Assembly (NCBI GenBank): GCA_032153715.1
Contig: JALDYR010000002.1
Coordinates: forward strand, 1-64,000
DNA length: 64,000 nt
Direction of reading: 5' to 3'
From: SEAL01 sp032153715
Lineage (GTDB): Bacteria > Patescibacteriota > Saccharimonadia > Saccharimonadales > Saccharimonadaceae
The position numbers and the translations under genes are program-made. Under the pieces are notes generated by a model, which worked only from the letters and a program-made list of their open reading frames with translations, searched no databases and had not been told where the DNA came from. Below are positions 49,763 through 58,663 of the stretch, piece after piece. The stretch's first letter is position 1, and every line of letters begins with the position of its first letter.

Positions 49763-50224
49763 TTACTTAATATAAAGTGGCCGGCGTGGGGTAAAGGCAA
49801 CTTTTTGAGGGCTGGCAATATACGTCATGCCATATACAGCACCGCCGATCGCAACAATAGCCGCAGCCAAGATTAATAACTCGTCTCGCACGCTAGCGTC
49901 AATTTGATTCGACGTATAGTGAACTGGCACCGTTGACCGCTGCGCTTGACTCGCAGCAACTTGTTTTACAGCAGCGGCCGTGTCAGCACTACTCAGGAGG
50001 GCTTGCGGTGTTGCAGCTGGCGCTTGCTGTGACGTCTGGGTCGTAGTAGATAGAGTTGGCTCAGTCGATTGGATGCTTGGCTTATTCGTACCAAGAATAC
50101 CCTCAATCACCTCTTTAAGTGGGAGCGCGTTGGCTCGTACAGGAATCAGGATAATAGCCGCAATAGCGGACAGAATAACAGCAGGAGCAAGGATACGTCC
50201 AAGTATACTTCGCTTTCTCCTCAC
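49763..50224 (-). CDS. Small bitopic protein heading the exopolysaccharide operon
   Basis: A 153-residue protein with a basic N-tail 'MRRKRSIL', a membrane helix (about 11-32), a Ser/Thr/Gln/Ala-rich low-complexity region (about 50-105) and a second helix near 115-135 ('LLILAAAIVAIGGAVYGM'). GTG start after GGGAGGAAA. Function unknown; its place as first gene of the operon suggests a role in assembly or export of the polymer. Confidence 0.65.
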   Translation of the reverse strand: MRRKRSILGRILAPAVILSAIAAIILIPVRANALPLKEVIEGILGTNKPSIQSTEPTLSTTTQTSQQAPAATPQALLSSADTAAAVKQVAASQAQRSTVPVHYTSNQIDASVRDELLILAAAIVAIGGAVYGMTYIASPQKVAFTPRRPLYIK

Positions 50225-50338
50225 AGTTTCCTCCCTTCAAATAGACACATCGTCTATCTTACCTTTTCTTAATGCCTATGTTTGTAAAATATCTTACAAA
50301 CATTGTCTGAATTTCCCCTTGAATGGCAAAAAAGAAAA

Positions 50339-50375
50339 CCACCCAGATAGCTAGAATAATGAACTATCTGGATGG
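50339..50375 (-). terminator. Terminator of the two-small-protein operon
   Basis: On the minus strand CCATCCAGATAG / CTATCTGGGTGG forms a 12-base stem followed by TTTTCTTTTTT. Confidence 0.88.
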
Positions 50376-50388
50376 GGTAAGTGGTACG

Positions 50389-50493
50389 TTAGAACTGTGG
50401 CCCTTCTAGCATAATCCGTGTTCGCGTGCGATGGTACGGATCGAGGCGACGTACTCGTCGGAGCTTTTTCTCTGCTCGATACGACCGCGACAT
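50389..50493 (-). CDS. Small arginine-rich protein, 34 residues
   Basis: ATG 50493 to TAA 50389 encodes 'MSRSYRAEKKLRRVRRLDPY' and 'HRTRTRIMLEGPQF'. It is strongly basic, resembling a ribosomal-protein or nucleic-acid-binding peptide. AAAGGAGG lies seven bases before the start, inside the upstream gene, and the start codon overlaps that gene's stop (TAATG), so it is translationally coupled. A strong terminator follows. Family unknown. Confidence 0.6.
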   Translation of the reverse strand: MSRSYRAEKKLRRVRRLDPYHRTRTRIMLEGPQF

Positions 50494-50669
50494 TATGCTG
50501 CCTCCTTTGATGACTTTGGCAAAGTCATGGCTTCGTATTCAATTTCATGGGACACCTGGTCAGTTTTTTGCGTTTTCAAGTCGGATTCGTGATTTAAGGT
50601 TGCAAACTTTCGGTGAATAAAATTACTTATTTTTGCGTCGATATACGCGTATCTGTGTGTACCTTTCAT
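50493..50669 (-). CDS. Small hypothetical protein, 58 residues
   Basis: 'MKGTHRYAYIDAKISNFIHR' then a hydrophilic stretch, ending 'MTLPKSSKEAA'. CAGGAGGAA is a strong ribosome binding site; a second ATG one codon upstream is too close to it. Stop codon overlaps the next start. Forms a two-gene unit divergent from the Crp/Fnr-like gene at 50801, so it may be that regulator's target (inference). Confidence 0.6.
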   Translation of the reverse strand: MKGTHRYAYIDAKISNFIHRKFATLNHESDLKTQKTDQVSHEIEYEAMTLPKSSKEAA

Positions 50670-50800
50670 CATTTCCTCCTGCTTTCTTATTTACATTGCT
50701 TACTATAGCCAAAACAGGTACCGGTATATGTAAGCAATCTCACAGACGGTACGTTAAAATATTCATACACTACTGTTAGTGGTATTATGGATGTACAACT

Positions 50801-51466
50801 ATGGAAGGTTTAGCGTCACTCCCCCTAGCAAGGTCAACGAAACGGACGATTAAAAAGCGGACGATTCTGTTGTATCAAGGCGAAATCCCTCGCCAGGCTT
50901 ATCTTGTGCAAAAGGGAGCCGTCAAGGTTTACCGCCTTGGACGCAACGGCGACGAGCAGATTATCAGTTTCCGCATGCCGGGCGATATCTTTCCTGAGAC
51001 ATGGCTATTTGGCAAAACCTCAAGCGCACTCTATTACTACGAAGCTCTCGAGGACTGTGAAATTGTCACCGCTGAGCGTTCAGTCCTGCGTGAGCACATT
51101 CGCACCAATCCGGAACTTGAAGGTGACTTGCTAGAATACTTCATTAACAGCCACACCAGTCAGTTGCTACAAATTACCGCGCTAGAGCAGTCACGAGCCG
51201 CTGATAAGCTCCTCTTGATGCTGCATTACCTGATGTTCCGCTACGCCAAAGAATCAACGCCAGGTAATTATGAGTTGAAGTTTCACCTCACTCACACAAC
51301 ACTTGGCAACCTTACTGGCCTAACTCGCGAAACAACCAGTGTCGAGCTCGGCAAGCTCCGCCGCAAAGGAATCGTCAGCTATAGCGGAACAAGCTTCACG
51401 ATTCACCGTGAAGCTCTCATGCAGTACCTCGCGAAAGAAAGCTTTAGTGACGTTCAGCTTGACTAG
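50801..51466 (+). CDS. Crp/Fnr-family transcriptional regulator
   Basis: A 221-residue protein: a cyclic-nucleotide-binding-like beta roll ('LLYQGEIPRQAYLVQKGAVK', 'ISFRMPGDIFPETWLFG'), a long dimerisation helix, and a winged helix-turn-helix ('HTTLGNLTGLTRETTSVELG', 'LRRKGIVSY'). The phosphate-binding Arg-Ser/Thr of cAMP receptors is not obvious and no Fe-S Cys cluster is present, so the ligand is unknown. Divergent from the small-protein operon. Its 3' end overlaps the convergent response regulator by 23 bases. Confidence 0.92.
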   Translation: MEGLASLPLARSTKRTIKKRTILLYQGEIPRQAYLVQKGAVKVYRLGRNGDEQIISFRMPGDIFPETWLFGKTSSALYYYEALEDCEIVTAERSVLREHIRTNPELEGDLLEYFINSHTSQLLQITALEQSRAADKLLLMLHYLMFRYAKESTPGNYELKFHLTHTTLGNLTGLTRETTSVELGKLRRKGIVSYSGTSFTIHREALMQYLAKESFSDVQLD

Positions 51467-51833
51467 GGTCGAGCGCGTCTTGTACTAAGTTAAGAATTTC
51501 ACGCGGTGACGCCCACGCTTTTAGAATATAGCGGTCAGCACCAAGCCGATACGCCTCGTCAATTTCATCTTGCATGTCGTAATTACTAAACACGATTACT
51601 TTAACGTCGGGATGTTTGTGAATCAAGTCATACTCTTTCAAGAAGCCGACTCCATCGAGAATTGGCATTCGTAAATCAAGCAAAATAAGCTCTGGATCAA
51701 AATCCTTTACCTTTTCGAGTGCGTCTTTGCCGTCGTGCGCAACTGTTACCTCGTACTTCGCCTGTTTGAGTAGGGTGTGATATGCCTCAGATAATGTTAC
51801 TTCATCTTCGACAATCAGGATTTTATGCGCCAT
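51444..51833 (-). CDS. Single-domain response regulator (CheY-like)
   Basis: A 129-residue receiver: 'KILIVEDEVTLSEAYHTLLK', Asp53 in 'LILLDLRMPILDG', Ser in 'IVFSNYD' and Lys in 'YILKAWAS'. No output domain. It lies 81 bases downstream of the CHASE kinase at 51915, its likely partner. Closely resembles the receiver at 20007. Confidence 0.92.
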   Translation of the reverse strand: MAHKILIVEDEVTLSEAYHTLLKQAKYEVTVAHDGKDALEKVKDFDPELILLDLRMPILDGVGFLKEYDLIHKHPDVKVIVFSNYDMQDEIDEAYRLGADRYILKAWASPREILNLVQDALDPSQAERH

Positions 51834-51914
51834 AAAATAAATATCTCCAGAATTTACTGATAGGTTAATTGTATAGATCGGCCACGGCTATTGCTATGAA
51901 ATATTTCACACTCG

Positions 51915-53675
51915 TTAAGAAGTGATTGGCAGTAAGATTGTAAAGGTTGACCCCTTACCAACGACCGAGGTCACCAGAATATTACCGTCGTGCAGCATGG
52001 TGAGGTGACGTGCTAGATACAGCCCAACGCCCGTCCCTGGAACCAGGTGACTGCGTGCGTTCGTTAAGCGAGAAAATTGCTTAAATAACTTTGGTATATC
52101 AGCTCGCGCAATACCAACGCCAGTATCGGTCACCGATAAACGGTACTGCCCTTCTTTACTTTGTAACCGTATGGTTATTTTACCATTTGAATCGGTGTAT
52201 TTAATAGCATTACTAACAATATTCTCCACGACCATACGAAGCACGTGGTCATCGGCATGAATTGGCGCCTTCTTCAGGAGCTTCAGTTGCACCTTTAGCC
52301 CTGCCGCCTGCATATCCTGTGACTGCTCTTCGACCACGTCGCGCACCATATCACCTAAATCAAAATCTTTTTTCGCCAGCACTATACGCCCCAAATCGAG
52401 CTTCGCCAAGTGAAGAATGTCGTTAATAACGTGTAGCTGCCGCTCATTACTTTTATACGCCTTGGTCAAGAACTCGCGCTGCACAGCAGTAATATCACCC
52501 GCAAATCCTTGCAGGACCATTCCCATATATTGCTTCACGCCCGTTGCCGGGGTTCGTAGTTGATGTGAGGCAAGTGACAATAGCTCGTCCTTAGCATGAG
52601 CCACCTCCCGCTCTTTTTCAAACATGACGCGGTGATGGCGATCGCGCAAGAAGAAGAATGTCACAATACCCGTCAACAACGCAACAAAACCGCCAAAAAT
52701 AAGGGTCGCAAACGGTGCACGCTGCTGCGAGGCGGCGACAATGTAGTCAGTATCAAAGATATACTCAATCGTAAAGGTCTGCCCGTAAATACTAATTTGC
52801 TGCATACGGTACGTCTTTGAACCCTTTGGCTGTGTAGCCTGTTGTTCATACAGTAAATTATCCTTTGATTTCTCACCCATATAGACGCGCACCGACACAT
52901 GCTGCTCATCCACCCCAGACAGCGCAGACTTAAACACATTTTCTGCTCGAAATGCCGCTGCCACATGACCGCGAACCGCCGCCTGACGCTCGGCTGATGT
53001 CGTCAGTGGCAGTGATTGATCGTAGTACGGAGCATACATAAAAAACGCTGGAGCATCAATCATTTCGCTACTTTGCGCATTGCGAATTAACTGCAAGCGC
53101 TCGGTCAGGGTAATCTTTCCACTCTCGGTCGCCATCGTTAACGCCTCGAGACGAGCTGGCTGACTAAACTGGTCAAAACCAATGTTATTCAGGGTATTTG
53201 GCGTTTCGGGCGACGCATACGACAATACGTCCGCTGTCGGCTGACTACTCCTTGAAATTATTGAAACCGGACGCCCATACTGCTGACTAAGCCCCTCTAG
53301 AATTGCCGCTTCTGTTTCTGGTGTGGCGATTTGCATCAAGGTAATTTGCGAAATTGCTGGAAAATTCTGACGAATATCGTACGTTTCAATAAACTTTGCC
53401 CACGACGCACGGTCAACTGGTCCAGAATTTACACGCCCCACCCCGCTCTGCACAATCTGCGCATAAGAGGTTAAGTTGCTCGTGATCGATAGCTCACTTT
53501 GTTTAAGCACCTTATCAATCGTTTGGTTGCGAGTACTCTCAAGACTACGATCAATAAAGAGGGCGATGACAATCGACAGGCCAATGACAATTAAGACAAC
53601 AGAGACAGGCGTCACAATGAAATAGCGCGATAGTTGATTCAAACGTTTTCGGAATGTTTCCCATCGGCTCTTCAT
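51915..53675 (-). CDS. CHASE-domain sensor histidine kinase
   Basis: A 586-residue protein with a membrane helix (about 19-42), a large outside CHASE domain (about 45-320, 'RASWAKFIETYDIRQNFPAI'), a second helix (about 325-347), HisKA with His in 'ELLSLASHQLRTPAT' and HATPase motifs 'IVENIVSNAIKYTD', 'DTGVGIA' and 'GTGVGLYLAR'. CHASE domains bind small extracellular ligands such as cytokinin-like or peptide compounds. Likely phosphorylates the receiver at 51444. A good candidate for host sensing (inference). Confidence 0.92.
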   Translation of the reverse strand: MKSRWETFRKRLNQLSRYFIVTPVSVVLIVIGLSIVIALFIDRSLESTRNQTIDKVLKQSELSITSNLTSYAQIVQSGVGRVNSGPVDRASWAKFIETYDIRQNFPAISQITLMQIATPETEAAILEGLSQQYGRPVSIISRSSQPTADVLSYASPETPNTLNNIGFDQFSQPARLEALTMATESGKITLTERLQLIRNAQSSEMIDAPAFFMYAPYYDQSLPLTTSAERQAAVRGHVAAAFRAENVFKSALSGVDEQHVSVRVYMGEKSKDNLLYEQQATQPKGSKTYRMQQISIYGQTFTIEYIFDTDYIVAASQQRAPFATLIFGGFVALLTGIVTFFFLRDRHHRVMFEKEREVAHAKDELLSLASHQLRTPATGVKQYMGMVLQGFAGDITAVQREFLTKAYKSNERQLHVINDILHLAKLDLGRIVLAKKDFDLGDMVRDVVEEQSQDMQAAGLKVQLKLLKKAPIHADDHVLRMVVENIVSNAIKYTDSNGKITIRLQSKEGQYRLSVTDTGVGIARADIPKLFKQFSRLTNARSHLVPGTGVGLYLARHLTMLHDGNILVTSVVGKGSTFTILLPITS

Positions 53676-53843
53676 AACATACTTCTAGCGTCGTTGATAA
53701 GTACTGCCGACAGCAATACCTACGATCCCCTTCATCCTGTCACACCAAAAGACTACTTTTTCCTGCCAATCTAAAGTAGCGTCGTGGCCGTTCATAGCCA
53801 TTACTATAGTGCGCTTTGCGTGCTAGGTCAAATTACGACACTG

Positions 53844-54125
53844 TTATGCACGTTCAAGAATATGGATCGTCACTGTGTCGCCAGCTTTTTTCTTAATAAC
53901 CGCACGGATATCTGCTCGAATTGGCAGCATATATTTTCCGCCGCCCATTGGCATAAATGAGCTTTGAAAGGGATAGCCATCTACCGCTGCTTTCACCTTT
54001 ACGGCTGCACCCGAACCAAAGTGCTCCACGAAATTCGACATCACAGCATACGTCCAGCCACCCTTATTCGGGCTCTTTTCAAGTGCTACGCTAAACTTCG
54101 TTTCAATAGATGTCGCTTTATTCAT
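53844..54125 (-). CDS. DUF1905 domain protein
   Basis: A 93-residue beta-barrel-like protein: 'FSVALEKSPNKGGWTYAVM', 'GSGAAVKVKAAVDGYPFQSS', 'FMPMGGGKYMLPIRADIRAV' and 'KAGDTVTIHI' match DUF1905. Often fused to YdeI-type domains but here alone. Function unknown. TATGAT (54132-54137) ends six bases before the ATG: leaderless. Confidence 0.88.
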   Translation of the reverse strand: MNKATSIETKFSVALEKSPNKGGWTYAVMSNFVEHFGSGAAVKVKAAVDGYPFQSSFMPMGGGKYMLPIRADIRAVIKKKAGDTVTIHILERA

Positions 54126-54151
54126 GACGCAATCATAACAAATACACGCCG

Positions 54152-54730
54152 TTACTGACTAGTTGTGGCGACAGTGGCGTCAACTTGAATCATTTTCAAT
54201 ACAACCAGCAGTAGTCCGCACACCAGCGCCACAACACCAACCATCACCCCGAGGCCCTGAACCATTCCGCCAAGCATCGTATCCGCCGTCAGCCACCCTA
54301 GCTGTTCAAATACAAAATGCCAGTCGTGCTGCGCTGTCTCGCCCGGTCCAATCAGCGGCAGCTGCTGAGCCCGTGCATCCGCCATGTAAATTCCAACACT
54401 GCGCAGCGCCAGCATCACCCACAGCCCAGCAAAGACACTAGCAAAGTAGGCTTTCGCTTTAATCGTTGCAGCGAGTAGCAGTAGTGTAAAACTTAGCTCA
54501 CCAATTGAACCTGCCGCGGCCACTAATAGCGGCGGCAAAAACATAACAACAAGGTGTGATGCTTCATGGACGCCAAATTCAATGAAATACATACCGCCAA
54601 CAAATAAATCATTTGCATTGTCCGACCGAAAACCAATGATTTGCACGAATAAATACGCAAAGAATAGCCAGTTAGCAATGTAAAGCCACAACGGCAGTGA
54701 CATAAAACTTGATTTCGCGGCAGTCGACAT
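54152..54730 (-). CDS. Five-helix membrane protein, unknown function
   Basis: A 192-residue protein with hydrophobic helices at about 14-33, 50-68, 75-110 and 145-182. 'YFIEFGVHEASHLVVMFLPP' carries a conserved-looking His-Glu-His in the membrane (HEASH, reminiscent of zinc sites), which may be functional. 'GPGETAQHDWHFVFEQLGWL' forms an outside loop. TATAGT precedes the ATG by six bases. Not assigned to a family. Confidence 0.65.
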   Translation of the reverse strand: MSTAAKSSFMSLPLWLYIANWLFFAYLFVQIIGFRSDNANDLFVGGMYFIEFGVHEASHLVVMFLPPLLVAAAGSIGELSFTLLLLAATIKAKAYFASVFAGLWVMLALRSVGIYMADARAQQLPLIGPGETAQHDWHFVFEQLGWLTADTMLGGMVQGLGVMVGVVALVCGLLLVVLKMIQVDATVATTSQ

Positions 54731-54750
54731 GCTGTTACTATACCAAACGC

Positions 54751-56109
54751 TTATGGTTTTGGATCAGGGGATGGCGAATTGTGAAAAGGTAGCGAAACGA
54801 AAAAGGTCGTCCCCTTGCCTTCGGTACTTTCAAGCCAGATTTTTCCGCCCGCTGCTTCCGTAAACAGCTTGACGATATAGAGCCCCAGTCCATTTCCTTC
54901 ACTATCAACCACAATCGCATTATTAGCACGATAAAAGCGCTCAAACACATAGTCTTGATCGAGTTGTGGAATCCCAATACCATCATCGCGGACCGTTAGT
55001 AAGTAATTGTTCGCCTCTTTAGTAAAGCGAATTGCAATATGCCCATCACGCTTCTTTGCGTAGCGAATTGCATTACTAATCAGATTACGCAGGACCTCTC
55101 CAAAGATCGTGGTATCAACCGACACCTTACCGAGTGACTTATCGGGCGCGAAGGTAATCGTTGCCTGCTTCGTTTGCGCCATAGGTGTCGCTTCATCAGC
55201 GCAGGCTTGAATAAACTGATTAATATCAGTTGGCTCGGCGTTAATGCGAATACGGTTCAGTGTCACGCGTGAAATACTTAAAATATCATCAACTAGCTCG
55301 ATCAATCGAATACTTGCACTCGTCATCGTTCGGATATGCGTCTCTTGCTTGGCGTCAAGCGGGCCAGCCGCCCCATCCTCAAGTAGATGGCCGTGAATCC
55401 GAATAATTGTTAGTGGCGTACGCAGTTGATGTGAAACCAGCGAAATAAATTCGTCCTTTGCACGATCAAGCTGTTTTGCTTGGGTGACATCTTGCGAAGT
55501 GCCCAACATCCTCAGCGGCTTGCCTGTTTTATCCACCACCATCTTACCCATCCCCTTGAGGATTCGCTCATCACCATTCGGCAGGATAATTCGGTGCTCA
55601 AATTCAAATGGCTGACCCGTCTGAAATGATGTCGTGATAATACCCTGGACGTCCTGACGATCATCGGGGTGAATTAGTTCAATAAACTCTTCGAAGCCGA
55701 TTACGCGTTCTTGCGGCCTCATACCGTAGATCCGATATAGCTCGTCTGACCACGTAATCACATCGGTCGCAATATCCCATTGCCAGCTCCCTAAATGAGT
55801 GAGTGCCTGCGCCTCTTCCAGCGCGCGACTATGGTCAATCGCCTTTAACTGCAAGGCCTGGTTTTGCTCGCGCAGTTCCTGCAGCTCGCTGATGACTTTC
55901 TGCATCGTTTGTACGCCAACGAAAAGTTCAGAAAATTCGTCGTCTTGATCGGGTAATGTAAGGTTGGTTGAAAAGTCCCCTTCTTTCACGCTCGCGAGTA
56001 GTGGCCCTAGCTCGGCCAGACGCTGCCGCACAAGATCAGAGTCAAGATTAGCGTCCTTCATATTTCGAGACGCAGGATGGTTTGCTGAAGTAGAGTTACT
56101 TGCGACCAT
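54751..56109 (-). CDS. Cytoplasmic PAS-domain histidine kinase
   Basis: A 452-residue soluble kinase: an N-terminal coiled-coil linker (about 20-95), a PAS_3-type domain (about 100-215, 'HLGSWQWDIATDVITWSDEL' and 'FIELIHPDDRQDV'), HisKA with His in 'FISLVSHQLRTPLT' and HATPase motifs 'VLRNLISNAIRYAK', 'DDGIGIP' and 'GNGLGLYIVK'. No membrane helix, so it senses an internal cue (redox, ligand or light cannot be told). No adjacent response regulator. Confidence 0.92.
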   Translation of the reverse strand: MVASNSTSANHPASRNMKDANLDSDLVRQRLAELGPLLASVKEGDFSTNLTLPDQDDEFSELFVGVQTMQKVISELQELREQNQALQLKAIDHSRALEEAQALTHLGSWQWDIATDVITWSDELYRIYGMRPQERVIGFEEFIELIHPDDRQDVQGIITTSFQTGQPFEFEHRIILPNGDERILKGMGKMVVDKTGKPLRMLGTSQDVTQAKQLDRAKDEFISLVSHQLRTPLTIIRIHGHLLEDGAAGPLDAKQETHIRTMTSASIRLIELVDDILSISRVTLNRIRINAEPTDINQFIQACADEATPMAQTKQATITFAPDKSLGKVSVDTTIFGEVLRNLISNAIRYAKKRDGHIAIRFTKEANNYLLTVRDDGIGIPQLDQDYVFERFYRANNAIVVDSEGNGLGLYIVKLFTEAAGGKIWLESTEGKGTTFFVSLPFHNSPSPDPKP

Positions 56110-56223
56110 ATTACCCTATTTAGTTTAGCGCTTTGTCTTGAATTGCAAAAGCTTTCGTTTCCACAACATGAAAAAAGCTTATATTTTTACGACCTATTCA
56201 AAACTTGGTATAATATATACAAC

Positions 56224-57129
56224 ATGTCAATCGAAGCGTCATACAAAAACTCGCGAATGGCAAAAATCCTCCCAGAACCTGGTGAATTAGTGACCCGTGA
56301 CGTTCACACCCTCCCTGGTCTGATTTATGAAATGGCTGAAGCATACCCAGGTATTGGTCTACCTCATTTTCGTCCGGGCATGTACGTCTATGGTGTCGTC
56401 ACCGAACGAGTCATCAAAGCCGCTGACGACAATGAACTTGATGACCCCGATAAAATGAGACTCAACATGCTCACCTTCGCTGACCAGGAAATTCAAACTA
56501 CCCATAGTCTCATCCATGGCGACATGAACGGCCTGAGAGAATGGGAGTATATGTATCACCGCAAGAATCCAGAGGACATTCCCGCGGCGGTTTCCATGAG
56601 TGATTTCTACACGATTCACACTGGCCCTGACCTTGGACGAGTCCAGGTTCTCACTGGTACTGATCCAGAGCTACACGAGCGCGACTACTTTAAAGTAGAT
56701 GACTATCTCCGGGAAGTTGGCCGGGACGTCCTAGATGATATCGTAGATATGTCCCCATTTTTTAAACAGCTCAAAATACCTGAAATTTCGCTCATGTTCA
56801 TGATGAACAAAGTTATCAAGCGCCGCAAAAAAGTATGGGATGGCTATTTAAAGATCCATGCCGCCGGCGATAACCGCGTCGCAGTTAATCAGCAAATCGA
56901 AGAAGAGCTACGACGAGATGTCATAAAATCCAATCTCGCCTTCGATAGATGGGTTGGCGGCGCCATCAGGCGTACTACTCGCACGCCAGAACGCCTCGAC
57001 GAACGCCTGCGTAGTAAACTGGCGCTTCGTAATACTGCCACCACTCCACTAGACGCCTCCACTATACAGTTTCACCCACTAGAGTTGAGTCAGGACTCAC
57101 TTCATCCCGCAAAACCAGTAATTGAATAG
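56224..57129 (+). CDS. Hypothetical protein, 301 residues
   Basis: A soluble, charged, mostly helical protein with no signal peptide. Features include 'HGDMNGLREWEYMYHRKNPE' and a basic C-terminal third ('NKVIKRRKKVWDGYLKIHAA'). TATAAT (56209-56214) ends nine bases before ATG 56224, with a TTTACG -35-like box. An upstream in-frame ATG at 56143 would place the promoter inside the gene, so I reject it. Family not recognised. Confidence 0.65.
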   Translation: MSIEASYKNSRMAKILPEPGELVTRDVHTLPGLIYEMAEAYPGIGLPHFRPGMYVYGVVTERVIKAADDNELDDPDKMRLNMLTFADQEIQTTHSLIHGDMNGLREWEYMYHRKNPEDIPAAVSMSDFYTIHTGPDLGRVQVLTGTDPELHERDYFKVDDYLREVGRDVLDDIVDMSPFFKQLKIPEISLMFMMNKVIKRRKKVWDGYLKIHAAGDNRVAVNQQIEEELRRDVIKSNLAFDRWVGGAIRRTTRTPERLDERLRSKLALRNTATTPLDASTIQFHPLELSQDSLHPAKPVIE

Positions 57130-57188
57130 GCAGCTGGAGCATATCTCGCAGCATACCCTCCTCTGACATCTATACTATAGAAGTCTAA

Positions 57189-57611
57189 CTACATGCTTGC
57201 CTGCGGATCAAACTCAGCGTTCATCCACACCGGCTCCCAGGTATGACCGTCAGGGTCTTGCACCTCATAGCCAAACATCATTTCGGCTGGAACGCCGTTG
57301 TCTACCTGGAAATAGTCACCGCCATTTTGTTTGGCGGTATCAGCAAATTGCTGCACGGCTTCTTTTGAATCAAGCGACAATGCTAACAGCACGCCACTCG
57401 ACTTGCTTGCATCAGCAATCTCTTTGCCGCGCAAGAATGTTTTATAAAAATCGTGCGTCAACAACATGACGACAATCTCGTCCGACCACATCATACTGCT
57501 GGCGTTATCATCCGAAAACATTGGATTTTTCGTAAAGCCAAGCGCCTCGTAAAATGCGGTTGATTTAGCCAAGTCACGCACTGCTAAGTTGACGAAAATT
57601 TGCTTTGCCAT
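57189..57611 (-). CDS. VOC-family (glyoxalase/bleomycin-resistance fold) protein
   Basis: A 140-residue protein with the paired beta-alpha-beta-beta-beta motif: 'FVNLAVRDLAKSTAFYEALG', then 'GYEVQDPDGHTWEPVWM'. VOC proteins bind a divalent metal; substrates vary (lyase, dioxygenase, drug binding). First His positions are not clearly conserved. CGGAG ribosome binding site. One of three adjacent VOC genes. Confidence 0.85.
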   Translation of the reverse strand: MAKQIFVNLAVRDLAKSTAFYEALGFTKNPMFSDDNASSMMWSDEIVVMLLTHDFYKTFLRGKEIADASKSSGVLLALSLDSKEAVQQFADTAKQNGGDYFQVDNGVPAEMMFGYEVQDPDGHTWEPVWMNAEFDPQASM

Positions 57612-57644
57612 AAAAATTACTCCGTTACCATTTATATCGTGAAA

Positions 57645-58067
57645 TTATCCTTGAACTGGTCCGATGTCAATCATCCAGCTAATGCCGAACTTGTCAGTTA
57701 ACATACCAAATACATCACCCCATGGCGCTTTTTCGAGCGGCATCGTAATTGTACCGCCGTCAGCTAATTGATCCCAATATGCACGTAGGGTAGCTTCATC
57801 GTCGCCATTCAAGGTTAGCGTGATCTGCGAACCCGTGCGCAAATCCATACCGCTTGGCGTGTCTGCACCCATTAGTTCGACGCCGCTATCACCTTTCAGA
57901 TAAGCGTGCATAATCTTATCTTTATCCTCATCACCTACTGACATCTTGTCGGCAAACGATCCAAACGTATCCATATGTAGTTCGCCACCAAAGACTGATT
58001 TATAAAATTCCATCGCTTCGCGCGCGTTATCACTAAACCCAATGTAGCTATTTAATTTAACAGTCAT
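57645..58067 (-). CDS. PhnB-like VOC protein
   Basis: A 140-residue protein of the PhnB subgroup: 'NSYIGFSDNAREAMEFYKSV', 'FGGELHMDTFGSFADK', 'MHAYLKGDSGVELMGAD' and 'PWGDVFGMLTDKFGISWMID'. Function of PhnB proteins is unresolved. Strong AGGAGGGC ribosome binding site, 15 bases after the next VOC gene, so they form an operon. Confidence 0.9.
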   Translation of the reverse strand: MTVKLNSYIGFSDNAREAMEFYKSVFGGELHMDTFGSFADKMSVGDEDKDKIMHAYLKGDSGVELMGADTPSGMDLRTGSQITLTLNGDDEATLRAYWDQLADGGTITMPLEKAPWGDVFGMLTDKFGISWMIDIGPVQG

Positions 58068-58082
58068 CTTTTCGCCCTCCTG

Positions 58083-58535
58083 TTAGAATTTATCAATTTC
58101 AATTTTCTTCATTTGCATCATGTTCGCAAATGCGTCAGGCTTTTTCATGAGCTCTTCCATATTCTCTGGCACGACTTGCCAGCTCAGCCCAAACTGATCC
58201 TTACACCAGCCGCACTGCTCCGACTCGGGCACGGTTGAAAGTTTGTCCCAGTAGTAATCGATCTCGTCTTGGTCTTTACATGCAATCAGGAACGAGATCG
58301 CTTCATTAAACTTGAATTCCGGCCCAGCATTAATAGCCGTGAATCGTTGTCCGGCTAATTCAAAATCAATTGTCAGCACCTCACCAGCGAGCGACTGTTG
58401 AAAATCCGCCAACCCTTCCGTTGGGTAGCGCGACGTTGCAACGATCTTGCTATCCGGAAAAACTGTTACGTAAAAATTCACGGCCTGCTGTGCATTGCCA
58501 TCAAACCATAGATTTGGGGTAATTTTTTGTACCAT
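58083..58535 (-). CDS. PhnB-like VOC protein (3-demethylubiquinone methyltransferase-like)
   Basis: About 150 residues: 'QKITPNLWFDGNAQQAVNFY', 'VFPDSKIVATSRYP', 'FELAGQRFTAINAGPEFKFN', 'SEQCGWCKDQFGLSWQVVP'. The same family as the two genes downstream. ATG 58535 has GGAGGAAG just before it; eleven codons further upstream there is another ATG with no such signal. A Cys pair in 'CGWCKDQFG' is usual for this subgroup. Confidence 0.9.
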   Translation of the reverse strand: MVQKITPNLWFDGNAQQAVNFYVTVFPDSKIVATSRYPTEGLADFQQSLAGEVLTIDFELAGQRFTAINAGPEFKFNEAISFLIACKDQDEIDYYWDKLSTVPESEQCGWCKDQFGLSWQVVPENMEELMKKPDAFANMMQMKKIEIDKF

Positions 58536-58663
58536 ACTTCCTCCTCTCCCTAATTTATCTATCATCATTATCCCACAAATAAATTATGTTCACTGTGTGA
58601 ATATATACTGACGGCCAGTGTCGTCTTTGCCATTGCCAACCCGGTGGTTTATTATGAGCAGTA

